This document shows positions 8,219-17,868 of a DNA stretch of 64,000 nucleotides, piece by piece. The notes under the pieces were generated by a model that saw only the letters and a program-made list of their open reading frames with translations, ran no database searches and was not told the origin of the DNA. Source of the DNA: Rhodanobacter sp. GTDB lineage: Bacteria > Pseudomonadota > Gammaproteobacteria > Xanthomonadales > Rhodanobacteraceae. The stretch spans positions 264,170 to 328,169 of the forward strand of contig JANJTA010000035.1 in the NCBI GenBank assembly GCA_024711345.1, in the 5' to 3' direction. Within the stretch, counting starts at the first letter, position 1. Every line of letters begins with the position of its first letter. A program made the translations under genes and the position numbers.

Positions 8219-10919
8219 CGGCGTCCTCTTCCTCATCAAGTAGGCCAATGTTACGGAGGAATACCTTGTTGAGACGGTAACGCACCGATGTCCGCTTGGT
8301 CTCATCGAACCTTGGGAAGGAGAGGCTGATGGCGATCAACAGATCTGGTCCAATTTCGGAAATAGGCATGATGCGCTTGGCGTTCTTGTTGTCCGATTTT
8401 GGGTCGGAAGGTTGGATCGGGTGGATTGTGAGCAATGGGCGCTCGCGAACGTCCCGGTAGGCTTGTCCAGGCGCCCGTTTCCCGGCGCGTTCTTCAAGAT
8501 CAGCGTTTCGCCATTCTTCCTCAACACGTTTGGCGACTTCGTCTGAAAGATCAACTTTTTCGTCCGAAATCTCACCAACACGCTGCTTATTGGTTTTCAG
8601 GTATCCGGATGCTCCCGGCCTTGTGCGCTCGAACTGACGTTGACGTTTCGCGACCTGCGACGGGGCGCCATCGGGACCCTCGAAGACGATCCCATCTGCT
8701 ATTTCACCATCACCTTGAACAACGCAGACGTCCCACTTCTGCAGTGCGTCAACATCATTGTCGAGAATGAACGACACCAATGGGAGCTCCATGGTCTCGC
8801 TGTCCGGAATGAAAGCTTGGTTCAACGGAAAAATTGTCAACGACCTGAGGTAAGAGGCCACTTTGACCGCATCTACTTTCCGCCAAATGAAACGAGTACC
8901 AACATTCTCCGCGCGCCCAAGTTCCTTCAGGAACCCATCGGTTACCGCTACATTCTCCCGATTTGTAATGGATGACTTCGGGAGAAACGGCGTTTCGATG
9001 CCACGGCCACTGAAGGAGGCCTCCAACTCAACTTCTTCGGAATGACGCATCTTGTTTTGGGCGGTCACCAACAAGGTGTCGGGGTGCGACTTCACACGAA
9101 TACCGAATCGGCTCGGTGGCAGCCGATTCAAATGCATGTGTCGAATGTCGGATCTGAGTTCGGCCACAACACCGGCAATATGCGCGAACCAGTACTGCGC
9201 CTCAGGTGTCATCCAGATGCGGCAAAGATCTTCATAGCCGGTTCGGTAGCCGAACCAGCGCCCCATCTGAAGCAAGGTGTCATAGGCCTTTGAATTGCGG
9301 TAGAAGTAGCTCACACAGAGCCCTTCCAAAGTCAGACCTCGGGAAAGCGTGAGACCACCTATGGCAATGACGCGTCGCCCCTTCTCCGAGTTCTTGTACT
9401 GCCTGTAGTTGAGCTTGTCCTCGGCTTCGGTCTTCTGATTGATGGTCAGTACCTTGATCGAAGCAACGGAGTCATAGAGCTTCCTCCGGATATCGTCCCA
9501 ATCCACACCGCACCCAGCATATTGCTCAAGGAAGAGCGAATGCAGTTGTACGAGGGGTGGGTGACGTGACCACAAATCGTCGTCCGCCAAGTATTGTTTG
9601 ATTTCATTGACCCGTATGAAAAGCTGACCCTTCACCGTATCAGCAAGTTTCGATTGCACCTGGGTGAATCGAGTGACATTGATGAGCATGGATCGGTGTC
9701 GCAGCGGTTCTTCACGTAGATCACGGATGGCGCAAGAGAGAAGGAATGCTCCAATGGCGTCTTCCAAGGACTTGGGAAGTTCGTCGACTTCCAATTCCTT
9801 CGTGTGTTTGTCCGGGAATGTCTTGGCTGCATCATCTATGTCAACAAGCTGACTGTAAAACGGCCCGTCTTCAAAAAAGATCGAAGCTGCACCGATGTAG
9901 CTACTCGGCGCTTTCAGGCTGTAGATGAAGTTGCTTGGAAAGAGGTCTTTTCGCTCCGGGTCCGGATTGATGAAGACGTTTGCGAACGGGGTCGCTGTGT
10001 AGCCGATATATGACGCGCGCCGGAACTGGCCCAAAATCTCCCGGACGAGGCTATTGATCTTGGCGGGGTCTTCATCCTTCTTGGCATTGACAGACGCGTT
10101 GTCCGCTTCGTCGTCGACCAAGAACAATGGAACGTCAAGATGTGTGTTTCCATGCCGCATCTGTGCCTTGAGAAATTTGATCAACCTACTCAAGGGAGTG
10201 GTGTTCTTCTTCAGAACCAGCAGCAAAGGCTCACCAAGGTTCTGGAGAGGGATGCCCTTGAGTGCTTTCTGGTTTGCAGTGAGGAAGTCCGAGTCGACAG
10301 AAGTCAGGACGTTGGGAATGTTGTCTCTGAAGCGCCCTGCCCCAATCGCCTTGCCGCGGATGCCCTCGATGACCTCGCTGCTGTCCTGACCGATGAAACC
10401 TTCGTCCATGCGCTCTTGGGACTGCGATCTGAGTTCCTCGATCATGCCGGTGAGAAGGACGATGACCTTGTAACCTGCGTCAGCGGCCTTGCTGATAAGC
10501 CCGCAGTAGTTGGCTGTTTTACCCGACTGGACATCACCCATGACAAGTCCTTGGATCCTCCAGCCACCCTCGATGGCAGGATTCCCGCACTCGGTGAGAA
10601 TGTTGTCAGTGTCTTCGTCGATCGTCCGGAGGACCGTGCTCGTGAAGCCTTGGGATTGAAGTTGCTTGACGTAGGAATCCCAGTAGTTCCACCTGATGGC
10701 TGCCTTCGCGTCTTCTACCCAAGGCTCATTCTCGCCACTGGTCAGACCCTCACCTGGACTCATGCTTATTCCAACCATCGCCTCCAATCGGCGTCGGGTC
10801 GGCTCCAGATTCATATCTTTGAAGATCATGGCAAGCATGGCCATGATCTCGGCAAGGAGTTCCTCGGTCAGATCCCGATCTCCAATGATGCCCATGGCCG
10901 TGAGGAATGGATCAGACAT
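8202..10919 (-). CDS. Z1-domain ATPase/helicase-like protein
   Basis: Walker A GDVQSGKTANYCGLI; Walker B FLVDDEADNAS; GYTATPFANVFI; GGLTLSRGLTLEGL; QMGRWFGYR, all diagnostic of Z1 proteins. Confidence 0.9.
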   Translation of the reverse strand: MSDPFLTAMGIIGDRDLTEELLAEIMAMLAMIFKDMNLEPTRRRLEAMVGISMSPGEGLTSGENEPWVEDAKAAIRWNYWDSYVKQLQSQGFTSTVLRTIDEDTDNILTECGNPAIEGGWRIQGLVMGDVQSGKTANYCGLISKAADAGYKVIVLLTGMIEELRSQSQERMDEGFIGQDSSEVIEGIRGKAIGAGRFRDNIPNVLTSVDSDFLTANQKALKGIPLQNLGEPLLLVLKKNTTPLSRLIKFLKAQMRHGNTHLDVPLFLVDDEADNASVNAKKDEDPAKINSLVREILGQFRRASYIGYTATPFANVFINPDPERKDLFPSNFIYSLKAPSSYIGAASIFFEDGPFYSQLVDIDDAAKTFPDKHTKELEVDELPKSLEDAIGAFLLSCAIRDLREEPLRHRSMLINVTRFTQVQSKLADTVKGQLFIRVNEIKQYLADDDLWSRHPPLVQLHSLFLEQYAGCGVDWDDIRRKLYDSVASIKVLTINQKTEAEDKLNYRQYKNSEKGRRVIAIGGLTLSRGLTLEGLCVSYFYRNSKAYDTLLQMGRWFGYRTGYEDLCRIWMTPEAQYWFAHIAGVVAELRSDIRHMHLNRLPPSRFGIRVKSHPDTLLVTAQNKMRHSEEVELEASFSGRGIETPFLPKSSITNRENVAVTDGFLKELGRAENVGTRFIWRKVDAVKVASYLRSLTIFPLNQAFIPDSETMELPLVSFILDNDVDALQKWDVCVVQGDGEIADGIVFEGPDGAPSQVAKRQRQFERTRPGASGYLKTNKQRVGEISDEKVDLSDEVAKRVEEEWRNADLEERAGKRAPGQAYRDVRERPLLTIHPIQPSDPKSDNKNAKRIMPISEIGPDLLIAISLSFPRFDETKRTSVRYRLNKVFLRNIGLLDEEEDADEDLD

Positions 10920-12372
10920 TACTCAGCCTCTCCTTGATTGCGTTGTGTAGCGCTGGGAACCGCGCCAGGGGGTCGATCTCAAGCAGCCGATTTACATCTA
11001 GGTCCGTTACTTCAAGAAGGCTCTGTGCCATCTCGACCAGTCGATCTAGGTTGTCACTTCCCATCTCTTGTGGCTTGTCTCCGCACATATCGGCGTAGAT
11101 CGCTTCGTATGGAAGCGATGTGCCAAGATATTCGAGCACCATCTGTAAGTGGCGCTGCTCTGATGCATCCAGTGACTCGCTCAGCTTGGCCACCAACGGA
11201 TGATCCACGTTGACTTGATAGCTGAAGCTGCCGTGCTTGGGTTCGAACCTGGTCCACAAGGGGACAGCGGATGAGTTGTTATTGGCCTTACGCCCGGGAT
11301 AGACGATGGCTTTCCTGCTCTTCTCTGCAAAATGGGGGATGAGTTGTTTGAGGCGTTCGCGGATGGCGTCCGGCGGGTAGGCTGCAGACTTCTTGATGTC
11401 CAAGGCCCAGAGCTCGTCAAACGAGTTGGGGATGTCGACCTTCACCCGCGTCAGCTTGTAGAACTCCTGCTTTGGCACAAGCCTGAACCATGTGCCCCAG
11501 ATGACGAGCCGACGGCCTCGGTAGACGTAGAAGCCTTGGGTGCCACGCAATCCTTCACGACCTCCAGCCGCCTCGATCTCGTCTTCCGACAAGTGGCTGA
11601 TTGGCGGAAGGATGAAAGGTGAGACTTCTACAGTTCCGCGCGCTTCCCGGATGGTCTGACCTTCGAGCTCTTGGCGATACGGATTCGACGCAAGAAAAGG
11701 ATCGCGAGGGGGGAGCTGAAGTCCATTGACCGTGATGGATACAGCAGGATGTGGCATCTCCTTCTGTGTAAACCGATGGAACACCAATGCCAAGTGCTCG
11801 AACAACGGCTCCATTCTGGTCGTCATTTCCTGCTGTGGATTTCTGGCACCCGCAGTCAGCCGATCCAGCTCTTGCCAGACCACCAGCGTGCCGGTCTCCT
11901 GTGCGAGCAGGCGCTTGTATAGAGGCACCATCTGGAGGTCATCGATGTCTGGCACGACAACCAGCCATTTCCCTGTCTGTCGCACCACATCTAGGTCCCA
12001 ACGCCGAGCGCTTGTCATGCCGGATTTCCGACTGATGACAGTCAGCTTCCTGCTCTGGGACAACGAGGCAGTCTTGAGTCCCAGGCCGAACCTGCCCAGA
12101 TCATGGACACCTCGTTGATCGGTAGGGCTGATGCTTCCATGACGCATGGCATTGGTGAGTTCGTCTGGCGCCATGCCACTGCCGTCATCAAGGACCGCGA
12201 CGAACGGACTTTCAGAGGCGTCGTACTGGATCTGTATCTTGCTTGCCCCTGCTGACAGGCTGTTGTCCACGATGTCGGCCACAGCAGCCTCCAACGAGTA
12301 ACCAACCGCCCGCATTGACTCGATCAATGAGACCGGGTCGGGAATAACTTCCAATGTTTGAATTCGACTCAT
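10912..12372 (-). CDS. GHKL ATPase of MutL/MORC type
   Basis: N-box AAVADIVDNSLSAGAS, G1 LDDGSGMAPDEL, G2 GRFGLGLKTASLSQS. Overlaps the Z1 gene by 8 bp. Confidence 0.88.
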   Translation of the reverse strand: MSRIQTLEVIPDPVSLIESMRAVGYSLEAAVADIVDNSLSAGASKIQIQYDASESPFVAVLDDGSGMAPDELTNAMRHGSISPTDQRGVHDLGRFGLGLKTASLSQSRKLTVISRKSGMTSARRWDLDVVRQTGKWLVVVPDIDDLQMVPLYKRLLAQETGTLVVWQELDRLTAGARNPQQEMTTRMEPLFEHLALVFHRFTQKEMPHPAVSITVNGLQLPPRDPFLASNPYRQELEGQTIREARGTVEVSPFILPPISHLSEDEIEAAGGREGLRGTQGFYVYRGRRLVIWGTWFRLVPKQEFYKLTRVKVDIPNSFDELWALDIKKSAAYPPDAIRERLKQLIPHFAEKSRKAIVYPGRKANNNSSAVPLWTRFEPKHGSFSYQVNVDHPLVAKLSESLDASEQRHLQMVLEYLGTSLPYEAIYADMCGDKPQEMGSDNLDRLVEMAQSLLEVTDLDVNRLLEIDPLARFPALHNAIKERLSNV

Positions 12373-12404
12373 GTCTCTGTCCCCTGAAGCAAACCGAGTT
12401 CCCG

Positions 12405-14009
12405 CTAACGCCCTTGCAGCACTCCATGAACCACCTTGGCGATCTGCTTAGCCAGTGCTGGAGGAACTGCATTGCCTACTTGCACGAACTGCTGGGTTCG
12501 ATTTCCAAGGAATAAATAGTCATCCGGAAACGTCTGGAGCCTAGCCGCTTCTCGCACAGTCAGACTGCGGCATTGAGAGACGTCCGAGTGAATGAAAGCG
12601 TGGCCGTCCTTCGACAAGTGGCTCGTGATGGTGCTAGCTGGCCCACCCGCCTTCTGAACGCGAAATCTGTCGGAAAATGCCCCCGTCTCCCAGCTTTCGT
12701 GATCGGGTGCGAGCCGGCGTGGAAAGTCACCGCTTGTGGGTGAGCGGCCGGTGATCTCGGCGAATGCGGCACAAAACATGTAACGCCCTAGATCCGATTT
12801 CATGTGGGTGCGCGTTTCATGGTTCAGGACCACTCCAGGATTCGAACCCCTGAGGGATGAAGCCAAGGAGTTGGTTTTACCTGGGACGTAGCGTGTTGAA
12901 CTTCTGGGTAGTCCGGATGCTGGAACGGTCGCATCCAGAACATCAGCCACTGCAGAAAAACGGGACCTGATGATGCTTGCAACGCGATGGCGCTCTTCAT
13001 CCATGACCTTGTGCCAAGCCTCACCGCTGTCTGCATCCCGACTCAAACCACTGCGAAGTGGTGGTAAACCAGCCAAAGCCTGCTCGATTCGCGCGCGCTC
13101 GATCTGCACGTCGAGACCAGGAACCCTTGCGACGGATGGCTTCATGCAGTCGGTTCTGATCCCCATGATGATGACCCGGTGCCTTGCTTGGGGAATTCCG
13201 TGGTCCTCACAGCGGATGACGAAGCCAGAGGGATTGTGGTCGACCAATGATTGGGTTCGCGCAGTTGAATTCGGCACATGGATGGGGAGCAGAACATAGT
13301 TCGCCGCTCCCCTCGTCCCACCGGGGTGTCCCGCCAATGCTCTCGATGGGTTGGAAAGATCCTCTTGGATCGCGGAAAACATCTCTTGATTCCCGACCTT
13401 TGAGGTCAGGATGCCCTTTACGTTCTCCATGATGAACACAGCGGGCTTGAACTCAGCCAAGATGGCCAAGTATTGCCTGTAGAGGAAATGGCGAGGGTCT
13501 CCCTTGGTCGTAAAACCTGCGACGTTTTTCTGGCGCGCGCGTCCAACAAGTGAAAAGGCTTGGCATGGGGGTCCTCCAATCAGGATCATTTCGTCATAGT
13601 GGTTCCGCACCGATTCAATCCGATCGAAGAGTGCTTTGTTGTCAGCTGTAGTTCCCAAGGTCAGATTGAGCGCTTCCTGCTCTGCTTCCCGCCAAAGATG
13701 TGACCAACGACCAAAGCGAAAGTGGCTTACAGGATCTGGCATGGAGCCCGTTGCTGTGGCTTTCAGGAAGTCCCAGTAGTCGGACGGAATTTGACCTTCC
13801 TGTCGCTGCAGCAATCTATAAAAGGCCCGCAGACGCAACGTTGCATGTGCCGATTTTTCCATCTCCGCCGAGACAGCCAGCTCGAAAGGATAGTGGCCCG
13901 GTCGCGCCAGTGGCTGGAAGCTGCTGAAACCTTCGCCGAGCCCACCAGGCCCCGCGAAGATGTCAATCACTCCAATTGTGCTTCGATTGCGGTTGCGTGC
14001 TGCGGACAA
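12405..14009 (-). CDS. DNA (cytosine-5) methyltransferase
   Basis: Motif I DIFAGPGGLGEGF, motif IV GGPPCQAFSLVGRAR, motif VI FIMENVKGIL, C-terminal QVGNAVPPALAKQIAK. Confidence 0.93.
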   Translation of the reverse strand: MSAARNRNRSTIGVIDIFAGPGGLGEGFSSFQPLARPGHYPFELAVSAEMEKSAHATLRLRAFYRLLQRQEGQIPSDYWDFLKATATGSMPDPVSHFRFGRWSHLWREAEQEALNLTLGTTADNKALFDRIESVRNHYDEMILIGGPPCQAFSLVGRARQKNVAGFTTKGDPRHFLYRQYLAILAEFKPAVFIMENVKGILTSKVGNQEMFSAIQEDLSNPSRALAGHPGGTRGAANYVLLPIHVPNSTARTQSLVDHNPSGFVIRCEDHGIPQARHRVIIMGIRTDCMKPSVARVPGLDVQIERARIEQALAGLPPLRSGLSRDADSGEAWHKVMDEERHRVASIIRSRFSAVADVLDATVPASGLPRSSTRYVPGKTNSLASSLRGSNPGVVLNHETRTHMKSDLGRYMFCAAFAEITGRSPTSGDFPRRLAPDHESWETGAFSDRFRVQKAGGPASTITSHLSKDGHAFIHSDVSQCRSLTVREAARLQTFPDDYLFLGNRTQQFVQVGNAVPPALAKQIAKVVHGVLQGR

Positions 14010-14042
14010 TTTCAGGACTCTGCCGATATGGTTAAAGACGTA

Positions 14043-14516
14043 ATGAGCACTGAAAAGCGCTCGGCGCTGATGTCACGGATCCGAGGCAAAGACACCGGCC
14101 CCGAACTTCTCGTAAGGCAGGGTCTCTGGCGAGCGGGCTTCCGGTATCGCCTTCAAGTCAAGGAATTGCCCGGCAAGCCTGATCTTGTGCTGCCGAAGTG
14201 GCGGGCGACTGTGTTCGTGCATGGGTGCTTCTGGCATCGTCACAGCGACTGCGCCTACTTCAGGCTCCCCCGAACGCGGCCGGAGTTCTGGGCTGCCAAG
14301 CTCCAGCGCAACAGTGAAAGGGACGCCTCCGCTACCAGCAAGTTGATCCAAGCAGGCTGGCGGGTCGCAATCGTTTGGGAATGTGCCCTTCGCGCTGACG
14401 CTGACAAGGCTGGTGAAATACTTGCTGCCTGGATCACAGAGGACCAAGGCAGCATCGAGATCACAGGGCGACAGCATGCAGTGCATCGCCACCCGATTGG
14501 CGATCACATTGACTGA
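14043..14516 (+). CDS. vsr: Very short patch repair (Vsr) endonuclease
   Basis: Internal start MSTEKRSALMSRIRGKDTGPELLVR; GKPDLVLPKWRATVFVHGCFWHRHSDC; VIVWEC-like motif. Divergent from dcm. Confidence 0.92.
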   Translation: MSTEKRSALMSRIRGKDTGPELLVRQGLWRAGFRYRLQVKELPGKPDLVLPKWRATVFVHGCFWHRHSDCAYFRLPRTRPEFWAAKLQRNSERDASATSKLIQAGWRVAIVWECALRADADKAGEILAAWITEDQGSIEITGRQHAVHRHPIGDHID

Positions 14517-14913
14517 CCCCATACCTTCGATCCCCCCGCGTCCTGTCCGGTTGTCTCCGCAAATACTCTGAGATTCCTGTCTCATCCGACGATACAGGCA
14601 AGTGATGCATTCTCTTGAATTTGGCTCCTGACATTCTATGTGCAAAGGCAGGCATCGGCCTACTGCGGTCTCACGAAGTCGATCAACGGTCGTGAGAGAA
14701 CAGGATTTCATGGAAACGATCGAGAGCATTTGTCACCAGCTGACGCTGATGTATTGTTTCTACAAACCCATCACCGTCAGCCCTTTTGCCAGCAAATCGG
14801 GCCATTCGTCCACCGGACCATCGGGTTGGCAGCATGGTGGGAACTCGGCTTTTCTCACCACATCCAACGCCATCAGCACTATTCGCCAGCAAGGAGCGAG
14901 TTCCGGCGTCGAG

Positions 14914-15906
14914 TCAGTCGCCGTCAGCGATGGTCATGTCATCGTCGCCCAGATCGAACACATTGCCGTCGAACACGACATTGACGTCGAATGCTTGACC
15001 CGAAAGCAACACGACACTCGCGGTGTCATAGTCCATGCTCGCGGGTGTCGTATCGCTTTCGTGCGGTCGAGTTGGACAGATCTGACCCCACTCGATGCGC
15101 CGGATGCCTCCCCACCGCTCGTCGGCTACCTCATACATCACGTTGCTGTCCGGTGGATAGGTCGACAGTGCGTGGATCAATGCCGCCACCGTCATGCCCG
15201 GATCGGTACCGAGTACCGTCGCCGCGTTCATCGAGGTCGCCCGGAGGCCTGATCCGGCGCGATCCGCATCTGTTGACAAATGGGCCGGCCGCACCTCAAG
15301 GGTCTGCTGCTCCTGATCAAGCCGCCCCAGTGCATAGCGAGCCAACGAAATCACCAACTGACTGACGGCGCCCACGCCATCGTGGAGCAGCCGCTGATGT
15401 ACCTCGACCGGCAGGGCGATCTGCGTGAGCTGCGCGTCGACCCGCGGCTGACGCTCCGGCTGGACGATCACCCAGTGGTCGTCTCTCGGCCGCGCATCCA
15501 GCACGGCATTCGGCCAAAGCCGGTCGAGCACGAGGAACTCCTCGCGTCGCTGCGCTTCCGTCCGGGGGGCTGACGATGGAAGGACCACATTCGGTGAAGT
15601 CGGAACCGGCCCGGGATGTGCCTGCGCATGCAGGGTGAGCTGCTCGGCGTCCAGCCAAGCCAGCGCTTGGCGCACCAAGGCAACGAGTACCTGGTTGAGG
15701 CTGCCCAGCGCTTCGCGCCGGAGTCGGTGGTGGAGTCCCTGGGGAATGGCCACCTGGAACGGCAGATGCCCGGCGCGCGACAGTCGCCCTTCGATCATCA
15801 CCACGAAATGCGCATCCCGCGGACGCAGCGTCAAGACAGGCAGGGACGAAGAGATTCCTGCGTCCGCTATGTCGCCGCAGCCAGGATCCGGGGGCGTCGG
15901 GTTCAT
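14914..15906 (-). CDS. Hypothetical protein with two tandem copies of a ~60-aa domain
   Basis: RDAHFVVMIEGRLSRAGHLPFQVAIPQGLHHRLRREALGSLNQVLVALVRQALAWLDAEQLTL is repeated as RDDHWVIVQPERQPRVDAQLTQIALPVEVHQRLLHDGVGAVSQLVISLARYALGRLDQEQQTL. Confidence 0.7.
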   Translation of the reverse strand: MNPTPPDPGCGDIADAGISSSLPVLTLRPRDAHFVVMIEGRLSRAGHLPFQVAIPQGLHHRLRREALGSLNQVLVALVRQALAWLDAEQLTLHAQAHPGPVPTSPNVVLPSSAPRTEAQRREEFLVLDRLWPNAVLDARPRDDHWVIVQPERQPRVDAQLTQIALPVEVHQRLLHDGVGAVSQLVISLARYALGRLDQEQQTLEVRPAHLSTDADRAGSGLRATSMNAATVLGTDPGMTVAALIHALSTYPPDSNVMYEVADERWGGIRRIEWGQICPTRPHESDTTPASMDYDTASVVLLSGQAFDVNVVFDGNVFDLGDDDMTIADGD

Positions 15907-16091
15907 TCCATCACTCCTATCAATGCCATCAGTTTAAGACAGGCGGCTACCAGCTGAACCACTCGTGACGTTAATACACTTATTGATTGTTTTGATGGTA
16001 TTAAAAGCGTAGAGTGCGATGCATATCGATCGGGTGCACCTGGTCCCCGGTGGATGACCATCGTCGCCCAACAGTCATCAGGAGACATCGC

Positions 16092-16586
16092 ATGGCACTT
16101 CGCACAATCACCGGAGAGCTCGCCAGTTGGGGGAGCGCGGAAGAAAACCAGTACGGCGCAGCGCTCTACACCTACCTGCGCTTCGACACGGCCGAGGTTG
16201 GAGACGGTTATGTCGAAGGTGTGCTCGCGGTTCCCATGCTCGACTCGCTGCTGCGTACGGGGGGCACGATGACGTTCTATCTAGCCGAGGTGCACATGCC
16301 GCGCCTCGTGGGGAGCCGCAAGTTCCATGTGCTTTACGCCGTTCGTAGGCAGGGCCGCGTCACGGAAGCCATGGCGGCAACCTGCCGTCTGGTGAACCAG
16401 CAAAAGATCGCCGCGTGGCATCTCTTCCTCGCCGGCGCCGTACTGATGCTGGCGTACGGACTGGGCCTGTTGTTGTGGCTCTGGGCGCTGCGTCTGTTGG
16501 TCGTCCACTTGCCGACGGCCGCGATGCGGCAGGAGATCCAGCGGCCATTGCCGGCCGCGGCCCTGCCAGAGGGAGCGCGCCCATGA
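16092..16586 (+). CDS. Hypothetical membrane-anchored protein
   Basis: Start MALRTITGELASWGSAEEN; strong TM segment IAAWHLFLAGAVLMLAYGLGLLLWLWALRLLVV; stop overlaps the start of the next gene (ATGA). Confidence 0.65.
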   Translation: MALRTITGELASWGSAEENQYGAALYTYLRFDTAEVGDGYVEGVLAVPMLDSLLRTGGTMTFYLAEVHMPRLVGSRKFHVLYAVRRQGRVTEAMAATCRLVNQQKIAAWHLFLAGAVLMLAYGLGLLLWLWALRLLVVHLPTAAMRQEIQRPLPAAALPEGARP

Positions 16587-16984
16587 ATCACGTCAATACC
16601 GAGCGTCTGTTCCATGCGTTCCCGGCGCTCTATCGCGATCGCACCGCACCGATCACGCAAAGCCTGATGGCCTTCGGATTTGAGTGCGGCGATGGTTGGG
16701 TCGAACTGCTCTACAACCTCAGCCAAGCGTTGACCGAACACTCGGGCAAGGCCGGGCTGGACATCGTAGCGACCCAGGTGAAAGAGAAGTGGGGCGAGCT
16801 GGTCGTCTATGCCGATGGTGCGGACGACGAAGCGTATCGACTGATCGAGGACGCGAGGGAAGCGTCGGCCACGATCTGCGAAGTGTGCGGCGCACCGGGC
16901 CGGCTCTATACCTGGGGCTGGCGGCAGACAAGGTGCACCGAGCACGCCCCTGATGGCCCCGCCTCCTCTCGACATTTCCACTGA
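16583..16984 (+). CDS. Hypothetical protein with C-terminal CxxC zinc-ribbon-like motif
   Basis: MNHVNTERLFHAFPALYRDR...ICEVCGAPGRLYTWGWRQTRCTEH; 4-bp overlap with upstream gene. Confidence 0.65.
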   Translation: MNHVNTERLFHAFPALYRDRTAPITQSLMAFGFECGDGWVELLYNLSQALTEHSGKAGLDIVATQVKEKWGELVVYADGADDEAYRLIEDAREASATICEVCGAPGRLYTWGWRQTRCTEHAPDGPASSRHFH

Positions 16985-17001
16985 TCAGCCGGATTCAGAC
17001 C

Positions 17002-17826
17002 ATGCAGAAGCCGCGTGTACTGTGGGAGCGATTCGCACTGAATGAGAAGGGGCACGATTTCGCCGTGGGCGACATCCATGGTCACTTCCCGGCACTGGAG
17101 CGCTTGCTGGCGCGGATTGGATTTGACGACGCGCGCGACCGCCTGTTCGCCGTCGGCGACCTGATTGATCGCGGGCCGGCCTCAGCACGCTTCATGGAAT
17201 TCCTGGCACGGCCGTGGTTCCATGCCGTGCGCGGCAACCACGAGCAGATGATGATCGAGTCGGCCTTCGACCCGGACATGCTGGCCACGTGGGAGGACAA
17301 CGGCGGCGGGTGGGCCAGGCGGTTCCTGAGCCCGACCGCCATTGATCAGCAGCGCGCGGTTGCCGATCAGCTGCCGTTCGCGATCGAGGTCGTCACCCGC
17401 CACGGACTTGTGGGACTGGTGCATGCGCACCTGCCACTGCCGACGTGGGCGGTGTTCCGTCAGGCGCTGCAGGCGATTTCGGCGGCGCCCATCGATCCAA
17501 TGCGGTTTCCGGGAATCCACCGGGACACGCCGTATTTCCATCTGGACTACGCACCGTGGCTGTGGGAGGTGCTGTATTCGCGGGCGACTGCGCGCGCTGT
17601 GCTCGGGGGCGGAGTCTTTCGCGCCGAACCCCGCGAGGTGGCACGCATTCCGGACCTGCAGGCCTTGGTGATCGGGCACACCTCGGTGTTCGGGGCGCCG
17701 CCGCCGTCGGCCGCCAACATCCATCTGATCGATTCTGGCGCCGGCTATCGCCGGGAGGGCGCCGCACTCACGCTGATGGATCTGGCGACCTATGCCACAT
17801 TCAGCGAACCCGCCGAGCAGGGCTGA
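17002..17826 (+). CDS. Metallophosphoesterase / PP2A-like serine-threonine protein phosphatase
   Basis: GDIHGHF, GDLIDRG, GNHEQM, and a late GH motif (VIGHTSVFG). Confidence 0.88.
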   Translation: MQKPRVLWERFALNEKGHDFAVGDIHGHFPALERLLARIGFDDARDRLFAVGDLIDRGPASARFMEFLARPWFHAVRGNHEQMMIESAFDPDMLATWEDNGGGWARRFLSPTAIDQQRAVADQLPFAIEVVTRHGLVGLVHAHLPLPTWAVFRQALQAISAAPIDPMRFPGIHRDTPYFHLDYAPWLWEVLYSRATARAVLGGGVFRAEPREVARIPDLQALVIGHTSVFGAPPPSAANIHLIDSGAGYRREGAALTLMDLATYATFSEPAEQG

Positions 17827-17868
17827 CGTCATGCATCGCATCCGTCCAGGCATTCCGGAGATCTGGTT

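Noticed and set aside
14073-14729. 218-aa minus-strand ORF
   Set aside because: Antisense to vsr, which has unambiguous motifs.
14638-15252. 204-aa plus-strand ORF
   Set aside because: Mostly antisense to the duplicated-domain gene 14914..15906; no family pattern.
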